A stretch of 64,000 nucleotides of DNA from contig NZ_AUCI01000007.1 of assembly GCF_000429685.1 (NCBI RefSeq), forward strand, positions 215,448-279,447, given 5' to 3'. Positions 27,888 through 38,000 of this stretch are shown here, in pieces. The first letter of the stretch is position 1. Each line of letters opens with the position of its first letter. A program made the position numbers and the translations under genes. A model generated the notes under the pieces. That model was not told where the DNA came from, searched no databases, and saw only the letters and a list, made by a program, of their open reading frames with translations. The DNA is from Salibacterium aidingense DSM 18341. Lineage in GTDB: Bacteria > Bacillota > Bacilli > Bacillales > Marinococcaceae.

Positions 27888-28973
27888 TTAATCATCTTCG
27901 GATAGATCCGAAATGGAAAAGCCATCACGTTGACTGAATCGTTTTGTATTAATTCCTCTTTCGTTCAGCCACTCTTTTGTTTTCCCGGTAATAACCAACG
28001 GCTTTGTTTGAAGCTGGGAAATCGTTTCCGCCCCTGTCGCAGCCATAATCATTTTTAATTCTTCTATACAGTTCTGCAGAAACTGTTCCGCCCCTTTCTG
28101 ACCATGTTTTTGCACAGCAGCCAGGACATTGCCGGCCATACCCACTCCTTCAGCGCCCAATGCAATTGCCTTCGCCATGTCTGCCCCATTTCTTATCCCG
28201 CCTGATCCGATTACAAAAAGAGAAGGGCAGGCATGAACCGCCTCTATAATCGAAGCAGCTGTAGTGATCCCCCATTCGTTAAAGAAAGAAAAGGTATGAG
28301 TTCTCCGCTTATTTTCAATAGCAGCGAAGTTCGTGCCTCCGTGTCCGCCGGTATCTATCATTTTTATACCAGCTTCTTTCAATAGTGCCGCTGCTTCCCT
28401 TGACATTCCAAATCCGACTTCTTTTACAATCACCGGAACTTCCAGCTGTGCCGCTACTTCCGCTATGCGGTGCAGAGCTCCGCGGAAATCCCGGTCTCCT
28501 TCCGGCATAACCAGCTCCTGAATTACATTTAAATGGATCTGCAGCGCATCAGCCTCAAGCATTTCCACTGCCTCCCGGGCCTGTTGAATGGTTAATTCAC
28601 TCCCAAGATTGGCAAAAATAACTCCATTTGGGTGATTTGATCTTACTGTTTTATATGTATAAGATTCCCGTTCATCTTTAAGCGCTGCCATTTGGGAACC
28701 AACAGCCATAGCTGTCCCTGTACCGGCAGCAGCTGCGGCCATGCGGCTGTTCACTACTTCTGTTTCCTTCCCCCCTCCCCCTGTCATCGCATTAATAATA
28801 ATCGGCGAACTTAAAGAAAGTTCGCCGATTGTAACGGATACATCCACACGGGAAACCGAGGTTTCCGGTAAGCTGTTATGAACGAAACGGACATCATCCA
28901 GGCTGTTGTAAGAAGCCATTCCTGTAGATAAAGCATAGGTCATGTGGTCCTTCTTCCGTTCTGATCTTGACAC
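27888..28973 (-). CDS. fni: Isopentenyl-diphosphate delta-isomerase, type 2
   Basis: FMN- and NADPH-dependent isomerisation of IPP and DMAPP. 361 residues from a GTG start with GGAGT 8 nt upstream. RSERKKDHM at the start, PIIINAMTGGG, VGSQMAAL, HLNVIQELVMPEGDR, IVKEVGFGMSREAA and DTGGHGGTNFAAIENKR are the FMN-oxidoreductase-fold motifs of type 2 enzymes. DMAPP is needed by HepS/HepT (prenyl tail) and by UbiX, both in this window. Confidence 0.96.
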   Translation of the reverse strand: MSRSERKKDHMTYALSTGMASYNSLDDVRFVHNSLPETSVSRVDVSVTIGELSLSSPIIINAMTGGGGKETEVVNSRMAAAAAGTGTAMAVGSQMAALKDERESYTYKTVRSNHPNGVIFANLGSELTIQQAREAVEMLEADALQIHLNVIQELVMPEGDRDFRGALHRIAEVAAQLEVPVIVKEVGFGMSREAAALLKEAGIKMIDTGGHGGTNFAAIENKRRTHTFSFFNEWGITTAASIIEAVHACPSLFVIGSGGIRNGADMAKAIALGAEGVGMAGNVLAAVQKHGQKGAEQFLQNCIEELKMIMAATGAETISQLQTKPLVITGKTKEWLNERGINTKRFSQRDGFSISDLSEDD

Positions 28974-28985
28974 GTCACCAAACTC

Positions 28986-30140
28986 CTATTCTTTGTACTT
29001 TTTCAGTTTATCGCCGATCATGTCGCCAAGGGAAAAACCGGAATGATCTTCCTCCGGGGCCTCGTATTCTTCCTGCACCTTTTGATCCGTTGTTTCTTCG
29101 CTTTCGAGCTCCCGGATACTGAGAGAAATGCGCTGTTCCGCCGGATTAATATCAAGTACCTTCGCATTCACAGCCTGTCCTTCTTCTAATACTTCTCCCG
29201 GTGTACCTATATGGCGGTTGGCAATTTGAGAAATGTGGACGAGCCCTTCCACTCCTGGTGCCACCTCAACAAATGCACCAAATGAAACAAGGCGTTTTAC
29301 TTTTCCTTCGATTATATCTCCTGCTTCAATCTGTCCTTCAATCGTAGTCCACGGTCCTGGAAGCGTCTCTTTAATGGAAAGGGACACTCTCTCGCTTTCC
29401 GAATCGACAGCAAGAATCTTTACATCAATCTCATCCCCTTCATTTACCACTTCGCCAGGGGACTCTACCCGGTGATGGGCCATCTGCGAAATATGCACAA
29501 GACCGTCAACTCCTCCGATATCAACAAAAGCACCGAAGTCCGTGAGGCGTTGAACGGTACCTTTCACTGTATCTCCTACCTGCAGATTATCCAGCAGCTC
29601 TTTTTTCTGATGCTCTGCTTCTTCGTCTAATACAGCACGCTGGGAAAGGATAAGTTTATTATCATCCGGATCAATTTCAGCAATTTTCAAGCGCAGGGTG
29701 CGGCCCTTATAATCACTGAAATCCTCAACAAAGTGACGTTCTACAAGAGAAGCTGGGATAAAACCGCGGACTCCAAGGTCAACGACCAATCCGCCTTTAA
29801 CTACTTCCGCTACTTCTGCCTCGATAATGTCATTGTTATTGTATTTTTCCTCCAATTCCCCCCATGCTTTATCAGCAAGAGCTGCACGGCGGGAGAGAAC
29901 CAGCTCGTCATCATCCACTTTTGTTACTTTACATTCCAGTTCATCCTCTTCCTGCAGAATGTCACTAACCTTTTCTACATGAAGACTGGACAACTCACTT
30001 ATCGGGATAACGGCATCCACTTTATAACCGGCATCCGCATAAGCCTGTTTTTCCTCCACTTTGGTAATCTTTGCTGTCACAAGATCACCTACATTCAATT
30101 CATTCATACCAGCCATTTCATTATTCATTTCGTCTACCAT
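28986..30140 (-). CDS. ypfD: S1-domain protein YpfD (RpsA homologue)
   Basis: 384 residues from the ATG at 30140 (GGAGG 9 nt upstream). Four S1 RNA-binding repeats: about residues 15-85, 100-170, 185-255 and 272-342; repeats 3 and 4 are canonical (GAFVDIGGVDGLVHISQMA, GAFVEVAPGVEGLVHISQI). B. subtilis YpfD is the short RpsA homologue that is not a stable ribosomal protein. It follows plsC and cmk as in many Firmicutes. Confidence 0.93.
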   Translation of the reverse strand: MVDEMNNEMAGMNELNVGDLVTAKITKVEEKQAYADAGYKVDAVIPISELSSLHVEKVSDILQEEDELECKVTKVDDDELVLSRRAALADKAWGELEEKYNNNDIIEAEVAEVVKGGLVVDLGVRGFIPASLVERHFVEDFSDYKGRTLRLKIAEIDPDDNKLILSQRAVLDEEAEHQKKELLDNLQVGDTVKGTVQRLTDFGAFVDIGGVDGLVHISQMAHHRVESPGEVVNEGDEIDVKILAVDSESERVSLSIKETLPGPWTTIEGQIEAGDIIEGKVKRLVSFGAFVEVAPGVEGLVHISQIANRHIGTPGEVLEEGQAVNAKVLDINPAEQRISLSIRELESEETTDQKVQEEYEAPEEDHSGFSLGDMIGDKLKKYKE

Positions 30141-30211
30141 TGACAACTGCCTCCTTCACTGTCCTTAAGGGAACTTCAAACTAAAATATTTAAATTCTTT
30201 TTTTAAAGAAT

Positions 30212-30829
30212 TTATTTTCCTGATTTTTTCCTTTCGTTATTCATTTGTTCTTTATGTTTTTGTTTTAAATCTTGAATGCTTTCCATAATTTTTTCTGTGG
30301 CTTCCGCAGCATTAATCTTTTCTTCACGCAGTGGCTGAAAATCCATGGGCGGGCCATAAACAATCGTTATTCTGCCAAAAGGCTTATAAGGTCCCGAAAT
30401 GACTACCGGTACAATCGAAGCTTTGGAACGAAGAGCAAAAAATCCAGACCCGGACAAACCTTTACCAATTTCTCCCGTCTTACTCCTTGTACCCTCAGGA
30501 AACAAACATAAAACTTTTCCTTCTTCCAGCAGCTGCAGCCCCATCCGTAACGCCTGACGATCTCCGCTCCCTCGTTTTACGGGAAAAGCACCGAGAGAGG
30601 GGAGAAGACTTCCCAGTCCCTTTTTTTGAAAAAGTTCATCTTTGGCCATAAAATGGATGTTACGTTTCATGAAACTCCCAACCAACGGAGGATCCAAATT
30701 ACTGATGTGATTGGAACAAAGCAGCACCGGTCCTTCCTCGGGTATGTTCTCTCTGCCTATGACTTTGACCCTTGCAAAGAAAGTAAAACCTAATCTGCAA
30801 ACCGTTTTTCCGATAGTATAAAGGATCAT
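30212..30829 (-). CDS. plsC: 1-acyl-glycerol-3-phosphate acyltransferase
   Basis: Adds the second acyl chain to lysophosphatidate, giving phosphatidate. 205 residues; acyltransferase motif I NHISNLDPP (HxxxxD), KDELF, GAFPVKRG, and motif III FPEGTRSKTG, VPVVISG. N-terminal hydrophobic helix for membrane attachment. The ATG overlaps the cmk stop (ATGA). In B. subtilis plsC is elsewhere; with gpsA and plsY 5 kb away it completes a phosphatidate set. Confidence 0.93.
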   Translation of the reverse strand: MILYTIGKTVCRLGFTFFARVKVIGRENIPEEGPVLLCSNHISNLDPPLVGSFMKRNIHFMAKDELFQKKGLGSLLPSLGAFPVKRGSGDRQALRMGLQLLEEGKVLCLFPEGTRSKTGEIGKGLSGSGFFALRSKASIVPVVISGPYKPFGRITIVYGPPMDFQPLREEKINAAEATEKIMESIQDLKQKHKEQMNNERKKSGK

Positions 30830-31503
30830 GATTTTCGAATCCTCTCTTCGGCCAGCTCACATATTCTATCAGCAGTTTCCGGAATAGAGAGGTTAGTGGT
30901 GTCGATTTCCACCGCGTCCTCTGCTTTTATAAGGGGAGATATCTCCCGGCCGGCATCTTTTTCATCTCTGGCCTGTATGTCTTTTTGCATCATCTGCAGT
31001 TCGGAACGTAACCCCTTTTCGATATTTTCAAGATGTCGGCGTTTCGCTCTCTCTTCCACAGAAGCGATAAGGTATACTTTCAATTCTGCCTCCGGAAGTA
31101 CCGTGGTGCCTATATCCCGGCCATCTAATACCGCCCCTTTTCCGGCAGCAAGTTCTTTCTGCTTGTTCACCATCTGCTCTCTCACACCCGCATGGGCAGA
31201 AACATCTGAAACAGCAGCGGTCACTTCATTGGAACGAATAGCTCCTGTCACTTCCTCATTGTTTACAAATACACGATTCCCATCTTCAGATGGCTGTAGT
31301 TCTATGTTTGTCCTTCTTAACAGCGAGGAAAGAAACGCTTCATCCTGAATGTCGGCATTATGATTGAGGGCCGCCCATGCTAGAGCGCGGTACATAGCGC
31401 CTGTGTCAATATAGACATATTGTAATTTTGAGGCTGCGGTTTTAGCCACTGTGCTTTTTCCAGCTCCTGCGGGGCCGTCAATCGCAATGTTGATTTTTGT
31501 CAT
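30826..31503 (-). CDS. cmk: Cytidylate kinase
   Basis: Phosphorylates CMP and dCMP. 225 residues: IAIDGPAGAGKSTVAK (P-loop), YIDTGAMYRA, VLDGRDIGTTVLPEAELKVYL and RAKRRHLE (LID). GAGGTG lies 4 nt before the ATG. It begins the cmk-plsC-ypfD run. The next gene upstream, ypfA, is separated by about 110 nt containing a weak hairpin and A/T-rich possible promoter. Confidence 0.96.
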   Translation of the reverse strand: MTKINIAIDGPAGAGKSTVAKTAASKLQYVYIDTGAMYRALAWAALNHNADIQDEAFLSSLLRRTNIELQPSEDGNRVFVNNEEVTGAIRSNEVTAAVSDVSAHAGVREQMVNKQKELAAGKGAVLDGRDIGTTVLPEAELKVYLIASVEERAKRRHLENIEKGLRSELQMMQKDIQARDEKDAGREISPLIKAEDAVEIDTTNLSIPETADRICELAEERIRKS

Positions 31504-31611
31504 AGAGCACCTCGTTAATACAATATGTATTCCTTTGATGTAGAAGGGATAAAATACCCTTTTTCCATGTTATCATTCTCAGATTATCATATCACAAACC
31601 GTTGAACAAAT

Positions 31612-32304
31612 CTAACGATTCCGACTTTTGCTGGATCTTCTCATTTGCAGCTGCTGCTCAAAACAGTATTTAATAATATTTTGTCTATCGGTTTCTTTAA
31701 TATGTTCAAACCGCAGGGAGCAGCGGTCTTTTAAACGGCCTTCTTCATTCATGATACGGATCACCACACAGGAGATGTTTATATACTGAATGGTTCCATC
31801 CATTTGCTGCAGTACGATCCAGGTTAAAACGTTATCATTTTCCTGAAGGGTGTGATTGGAAGGAAGCAGAACAGCCATCCCCCCTCCGCTTATATCCTCC
31901 GTTGAGGTAATAAACGGAGAAGAGTGCTCTCTGGCAGGATGTACTGCTGTATTAACCGATGCGTTAATTCTAACATAGTTTCTGCGCTGAATTCTTACAT
32001 ATTGTTCTTCCCCAGGCTCTGTAATAAGCAGGGACCTTATTTTCCTGCCGTGTTTTCCTTTCACTTCTGTTTCAAACATATACACGGCCTGATCTTTACC
32101 AACGAACCAGGCCTGCATCTGAATTCCCTTCATGAAAAAAACTGTCTTGTTGGTCTCCTCATCAACAGGAAGATCTATAACCAGTAAGTCCTTTTTTCTA
32201 TCTATCAATTTGCAGCGGTATTTCCCTGCCTTTTTCCCAGCCGGAAGAGAGGCCTTCCCGGGATCTTCCAACTCCAGGTATATGGTATCCCCGATATTTA
32301 TCAT
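31612..32304 (-). CDS. ypfA: PilZ-domain cyclic-di-GMP receptor YpfA/MotI
   Basis: 230 residues. N-terminal YcgR-N-like beta domain (about 1-95) followed by PilZ (about 100-215). The c-di-GMP site is visible: RRNYVR (RxxxR) near residue 108 and DISGGGMAV (D/NxSxxG) about 30 residues on. B. subtilis YpfA (MotI) binds c-di-GMP and slows the flagellar motor, and lies at the same place before cmk. GAGGGGGG is 5 nt before the ATG. Confidence 0.9.
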   Translation of the reverse strand: MINIGDTIYLELEDPGKASLPAGKKAGKYRCKLIDRKKDLLVIDLPVDEETNKTVFFMKGIQMQAWFVGKDQAVYMFETEVKGKHGRKIRSLLITEPGEEQYVRIQRRNYVRINASVNTAVHPAREHSSPFITSTEDISGGGMAVLLPSNHTLQENDNVLTWIVLQQMDGTIQYINISCVVIRIMNEEGRLKDRCSLRFEHIKETDRQNIIKYCFEQQLQMRRSSKSRNR

Positions 32305-32343
32305 GTTTACCCCCCTCGGTACGATACTTCCAAAGGAACGGGA

Positions 32344-32371
32344 AAAGAAGAAGCATCGCTGCTTCTTCTTT
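32344..32371 (-). terminator. Terminator after sleB-ypeB
   Basis: Perfect 12-bp stem AAAGAAGAAGCA/TGCTTCTTCTTT with a 4-nt loop and TTTTCCC on the minus strand. It lies between the ypeB stop and the ypfA start. Confidence 0.8.
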
Positions 32372-32392
32372 CCTTCCTTCTCCTTTTATCAT

Positions 32393-33745
32393 TTACATCG
32401 TATCATATACCGGTTCCGCATGCTTCATTTTTTCTACTTTTTCTTCATCTCCATTTTCTGCATTAATGTAAATTCTGTACGTATCATCATTGATCGTACC
32501 CAAAAATTCATAGCATAACACATCTTCTTCCTCTTCGTTTTGAATAACCGCCAATTTCTGCTCCATAACGTTAACATTAGGATTCAGCTGTTCTGCTGCT
32601 TCCTCCTCGGTGATGGAAGGGCTCAACTCTTTTCTTTCCTTCTTGTTGACAATATATTCAGCGCCCTTGTATCCCACTACTTCTCCATCATCCAGCGCCA
32701 CTTCAATATACACTGTTTCCGGGTGAATAGTGACGTCATCAACGACCGGAGCAAATTTAAATGTGCCGATAGTGTCATACTGCTTCCCGTCTATCATTTC
32801 CATATCTTCAAATCCATTGCCCTCTAAAAATTCCAGAGCTTTTTGTGAGGCTTTATTTAAACTGATTTCAGGTTCATCGACTGGTCTTGACTGTAAAAAC
32901 CAGAGCGTATGGCCGCCTTTTTTGGTCATGTCCAGATAGATCGTATCTTCTCCCTCCGGCTCTTCTATCGTTAAAGAATATCCTTCAAATGCCACTCCTT
33001 TTTCAAGCTCCGACACATCCACATTCATTGAATCCGGCAGACCCAAAAACTGTTTTGCTTTTTTAGCGGCCTGCTCCTTGCTGACAGCTGCTTTTCCGCT
33101 GACGGTTTCTGCTATTTTTTCATCCACATCCGGATTGATTTGCTCGTTTGGACCAAATTCTGTTTCTGCATACCCTTTTGCTTTTTCATCAATGGTTTGA
33201 AATCCGTTTACAATAGAATTATCCATCGGTTCATTGCTGCCGGACATCGCTTCTTCTGCTTCCGTCCACTTTAGTTGATCTTTAATGGAAGAAGCCTGCA
33301 GTTTCCTGAGATCGTTTTTTATTTCGCCGGACTGGTCGTAATATTTTTGAAGCTTCTCGTATTCTTTATCCGATAAGGGATCATTTCCTAGATCTCTAAT
33401 CGTTGTTTTGTAACTGAAATCACCAATCTTATTTAGTAGCTCTTCTGTTTCATGTAATGCCATCATTCCAAGCGGGAGCTGCCCCAGTTCGTTACGAGCA
33501 ATCGAACTTATACGCCAAACCTCGGCGAGAGAGCTGGATAACTGTTTTTTTGAATTCATAGCCAGTGTCGTTCCTACTTCATCTTGTAATTGATCGATAT
33601 GAAAAGTTAAATCATGGAAAGCCCGCTGATAGTTATTTTCGTTGTTCAACAGCAGGGATTCCTTTTGTTCTGCCTGATTGGCGCCCCATATACCGGTGCC
33701 GATCAATGCTGCTGCGAGTACCCCGATTAACACGTTGCGTATCAT
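32393..33745 (-). CDS. ypeB: Spore germination protein YpeB
   Basis: 450 residues, same as B. subtilis. An N-terminal membrane anchor (VLIGVLAAALIGTGIWGA) is followed by a helical domain to about residue 200 and then PepSY repeats (about 215-290, 300-365 and 380-450). YpeB keeps the cortex-lytic enzyme SleB stable and inactive in the dormant spore. It is downstream of sleB in a two-gene operon, with GGAGGTGA before the ATG. Confidence 0.95.
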   Translation of the reverse strand: MIRNVLIGVLAAALIGTGIWGANQAEQKESLLLNNENNYQRAFHDLTFHIDQLQDEVGTTLAMNSKKQLSSSLAEVWRISSIARNELGQLPLGMMALHETEELLNKIGDFSYKTTIRDLGNDPLSDKEYEKLQKYYDQSGEIKNDLRKLQASSIKDQLKWTEAEEAMSGSNEPMDNSIVNGFQTIDEKAKGYAETEFGPNEQINPDVDEKIAETVSGKAAVSKEQAAKKAKQFLGLPDSMNVDVSELEKGVAFEGYSLTIEEPEGEDTIYLDMTKKGGHTLWFLQSRPVDEPEISLNKASQKALEFLEGNGFEDMEMIDGKQYDTIGTFKFAPVVDDVTIHPETVYIEVALDDGEVVGYKGAEYIVNKKERKELSPSITEEEAAEQLNPNVNVMEQKLAVIQNEEEEDVLCYEFLGTINDDTYRIYINAENGDEEKVEKMKHAEPVYDTM

Positions 33746-33763
33746 GGATAACGTTCACCTCCA

Positions 33764-34810
33764 TTATTTGCTGAATTTGTGTTTTCCTATTTCTTTAATG
33801 GTCGGCCGGGAAAATATCCAGCCAGATGTTGCTGTAGCAGGGTTATAGTAATAGATAGCGCCTTCGGAAGGGTCCTGGCCGTTAATAGCATCCAGAACGG
33901 CTTTTCTGGCCTGTTCATTCGGTTCCATGTAAATTTGACCATCTGAAACCGCAGTGAACGCACGTGGTTCAAAAATGACACCACTGGCTGTATTTGGAAA
34001 AGAAGGACTTTCAATTCGGTTAAGAATAACAGCTGCCACTGCTACCTGCCCGATATATGGTTCGCCCCGTGCTTCTCCGTACACTGCGTTTGACATGATT
34101 TGAATATCATTTTCTGAATACCCTTCCGGCACATTCATGGCTTTCTGAATATTGGCCTGGTTGGATTGATTATCATCTACTTGGCTGCCGCCTCCACCGT
34201 CATTTTGTCCACCCTGCCCAGAACCCTGCTGAGCACCCTGCTGTCCGCCTTCTCCCCCTGTTTGATTATTTCTTCCATTGTTTTGGTCCCCTGAACCGCC
34301 CCCTCTGTTCGCATTACGCTGCTGGTTATTAGGAGGTCCTCCATTTTCCTTCTGCTTCTGGGACGGCTGTTCCTGGGACTGGTTGTCTTCCGGCTGATCC
34401 GCACTGCCCTTTGGACCTTTCTGAATATCTTTTGGCGTGCTGCCATAATGCGTGAAATCTCTTCCATTTTCGAGAGCCTCTTTGACAAATGCTTCATCAT
34501 ACTCCGTCGATTTTTCGAGCATGGCCTTCATATCCTGACCAACTAACCCGTCTACCTCCATTCCAAATTCATCTTGAAAATTTCGGACGGACCAGTACGT
34601 TCCCCATCCAAACACTCCGTCAATTCTGCCTTCATAAAATCCATTGTGCTGAAGTCGCGCCTGCAGTTCAACGACGTCGTCTCCCGTGGCTCCTTTCTGG
34701 ATTGTCTGCCCGGAAAAAGCATCAGCCGATTTATCTGGGAAACCAATGGATAAAATCAAAAATAACAGCGAAACCAGGATCATGCGGCTTCTATATTTTC
34801 CTTTTTCCAT
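33764..34810 (-). CDS. sleB: Spore cortex-lytic enzyme SleB
   Basis: Lytic transglycosylase that degrades cortex peptidoglycan at germination. Signal peptide to about residue 31; peptidoglycan-binding domain 36-95 (GDDVVELQARLQHNGFYEG, GVFGWGTYWSVRNFQ); catalytic Hydrolase_2 domain about 230-348 with NAVYGEARGEPYIGQ carrying the catalytic glutamate, and GQVAVAAVILNRI. The linker between them (about 125-225) is rich in Gln, Gly and Asn and makes the protein about 40 residues longer than B. subtilis SleB (305). Expected in the forespore; no clear sigma-G -35 was found. Confidence 0.95.
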   Translation of the reverse strand: MEKGKYRSRMILVSLLFLILSIGFPDKSADAFSGQTIQKGATGDDVVELQARLQHNGFYEGRIDGVFGWGTYWSVRNFQDEFGMEVDGLVGQDMKAMLEKSTEYDEAFVKEALENGRDFTHYGSTPKDIQKGPKGSADQPEDNQSQEQPSQKQKENGGPPNNQQRNANRGGGSGDQNNGRNNQTGGEGGQQGAQQGSGQGGQNDGGGGSQVDDNQSNQANIQKAMNVPEGYSENDIQIMSNAVYGEARGEPYIGQVAVAAVILNRIESPSFPNTASGVIFEPRAFTAVSDGQIYMEPNEQARKAVLDAINGQDPSEGAIYYYNPATATSGWIFSRPTIKEIGKHKFSK

Positions 34811-34970
34811 TATTAACTTATACCTCCTTTATTCATGTCACTCCATCCCTTGTATGATTATTTTCTTCCAGCTTTTCTTTTTTATGCATTACTTCTCTGT
34901 AGACGAAAATATCCTTTCCCACCGTTAAAATAAAAAAAGGGGCTAAGACAACACCTTCCAAAGATAAAAA

Positions 34971-35006
34971 AATTCCGAAAGATTCACAGTAGAATCTTTC
35001 GGAATT
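34971..35006. repeat. Dispersed hairpin repeat, copy C
   Basis: Perfect 15-bp stem AATTCCGAAAGATTC/GAATCTTTCGGAATT, 6-nt loop, with an A run before it and CTTT after. Placed 40 nt after the metH stop, so it likely serves as its terminator; upstream AAGGGGCTAAGACAACAC resembles the flank of the other copies only loosely. Confidence 0.8.
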
Positions 35007-35045
35007 CTTTGTGCGTAGCGCTGCCCTGCGGGGTTAATGTTGTCT

Positions 35046-38000
35046 TTATAGAACACTGAAGTATCTTGCTTCCGGATGGGCAAATACCATGGCTGATACA
35101 GAAGCTTCCGGTTCCATCATGTATTCATCTGTTAACTGTACTCCTATTTTTTCCGGCTCCAGGAGGCTGAATAATTTGGCTTGATCCTCCAGCTCCGGAC
35201 AAGCCGGATAACCGAATGATACACGGATTCCCTGGTACTTTGCGGCAAATCGTTCTTCCATTGTAAGATCTGGCGAATCAGGAATTCCCCATTGGTCTCT
35301 CATCATTTGATGGAGACGTTCTGCAAAACCTTCCGCTAATTCCAGCGCCGCAGCCTGAATTAAATGGCTGAATAAATAATCCCCTTTTTCTTTCGCCTCT
35401 GCGGATAATTCCCGGACCCCCTGTCCAGCCGTTACCGTCAAGAGTCCGATAAAATCCATCTCTCCGCTTTCCACAGGCCGGATGAAATCAGCCAGGCAGA
35501 GATGGGGGGGACGGGGCTGACGCGGAAATGTGAAGGTTTGCAGGACCTCCCTGGCTTCCGTATCCTTATAAATATAAATAGAGTTCTTTTCTGACTGGGC
35601 CGGATAAAATTTGTACATTCCATGAGCCTGTAATAATCCTTCCTGTTTGGCACGCGAAAGCAGACCGTCCACTTTCTCTTTTAAAGAAAGGGCTTTTTCA
35701 TTACTTTCAGCCAGCATTCGGCTCACTTTTCCCTGGAGCCCTAGGTGTTTCCCCATTAACATCTGCAGATTAACATACGGTTCCAAATGTTTTATACTAA
35801 AATCTTTCAAGATGTGTTCTTTAAAATCCGGGGGCGTACAAACCGGTACATCCAACGATACATTAGAGCGTTCCGGCTTCTCTTCTGGAAAGGCCTGAAC
35901 CACCTTACCGGCCGCGCCCTGTTCCGCCCTTTTTATTCTTTTTTCCCGAACATCTTCTTCAAGTTTTATCCGTTCATCCGGTACAGCCAGTTTATTCGCA
36001 ATATCAAGACCATTCATAGCGTCTTTTGCGTATAACACCATGCCGTCATATTCTGCACTGATTTTCTCGTCCGTGAATTTCCGTGTCAGCGCTGCTCCGC
36101 CGACGAGAACCGGGATGGAAATTTCCTGATTTTTTAAGTCCTGAGCCGTTAGTACCATTTGCTGCGCTGATTTTACTAAAAGGCCGCTCAGCCCGACAAA
36201 ATCCGGGCGTTCGTTATTGATCGCTTCTATCAGCTCGTTAGAGGTTACTTTAATACCTAAATTCACAATTTTGAATCCATTGTTTGATAAAATAATATCA
36301 ACCAGGTTTTTTCCAATATCATGCACATCCCCTTTGACCGTGGCAAGCAGAATTTTTCCCTTACCTGTGTCGTCCTCTTCTTTTGCCTCCATATACGGTT
36401 CCAGATGAGCAACTGCTGCTTTCATGGCTTCGGCACTCTGCAGCACTTCTGCGACAATCAATTCATTATCATTAAACAGCTTTCCGACCTTGTCCATTCC
36501 GTTCATTAACGGGCCGTTGATGATATCCAGGGGTGCCTCAAATTTTTCCAGTGCCTTATCCAAATCTTCAAAAAGCCCGTCTTTGGTGCCTTCCACCACG
36601 TATTCCGCCAGTCTGGCTTCCAATGACAGGGTTTTTTCCACTTTTTTCTTTTCTGCTTTTTTCCCGCGATAATGAGCTGTAAACGCTGCAAGCGTCTCAT
36701 CCGATGTTTCAAACAACAGTTTACGCGTGAGCTCTTTTTCCTCCTCCGGGATACTTGCAAACCGTTCCAGTTTTTCCGTATTGACAATCGCATAGTCAAG
36801 ACCGGCATTGGTGCAGTAATACATATAGGCGGCATTCAGTACCTCGCGACCAACCGGAGGGAGACCAAACGAGACGTTACTGACTCCAAGAATCGTTAAA
36901 CATTCCGGGAGGTGTTCTTTTATCAGTTTTATCCCTTCCACTGTCGCCTCGGCAGATCCGATATATTGCTCATCTCCCGTACCAACTGGAAAAACGAGAG
37001 GATCAAAAATAATATCCTTAGGATTCAAGCCGTACTGATGAACAAGCAGGTCGTGGGAACGTTTTGCAATCTCAAGCTTTCGTTCTGCTGTCACAGCCAT
37101 GCCTTCTTCATCGATGGTTCCTACCACCACCGCAGCGCCGTATCGTTTAATAACCGGAAGGATATCCGAAAACCGGGCTTCCCCGTCTTCCAGGTTAATG
37201 GAATTGATGATTGCTTTCCCCTGAGAATAAGTTAATGCTTTTTTTATGACACGGGGGTCGGTAGAATCAATCATAAATGGAACTTTTACTTTATTCACAG
37301 CAAAGCTTAAAAAGTTTTCCATATCTTCCAGCTCATCGCGGTCCGGATCAGCCAGACACACATCAATGACATGCGCTCCCTTTTTTACTTGGGCCCTGGC
37401 GATTTCAGAGGCCTCTTCAAATTTCTCTTCGTTAATCAGCCGTTTAAATTTCCTGGAACCAATAACATTCGTACGTTCTCCGACAAATAAAGGTCTCATA
37501 TCTTCTTCATAAATCAGCGCCTCAATTCCGGAGACAGTGTGTTCATGCGTTTGTGCAGGAACCCGCGGCCTGTAATCCTTTAACCTATCGCGCAGTACCC
37601 TGATATGCTCTGGTGTTGTGCCGCAGCAGCCGCCGACAATGTTAAGCCAGCCTTTTTCAGCAAACGTTTCGAGTTTGGAAGCAAGGGATTCTGCCGATTC
37701 ATGATAGTGGCCTTCTTCATCCGGAAGACCGGCATTCGGATAACAATGGACAAAAGTAGTGGCTAATTCTGACAGAGAACGGAGATGATCCCGCATAAAT
37801 TCCGGTCCTGTGGCACAGTTCAGCCCCACTACGGTAGGATTCATATGTTCAAGGGATATATAAAAAGATTCGATGGATTGACCGGCAAGTGTCGTTCCCA
37901 TCGGCTCAATTGTGCCGGATATGATCAAGGGAAGCTCTTTTTTCAAAGCTTCTTCGGCTTTTTTAATTCCTACATAAGCCGCTTTTACATTCCTCATATC

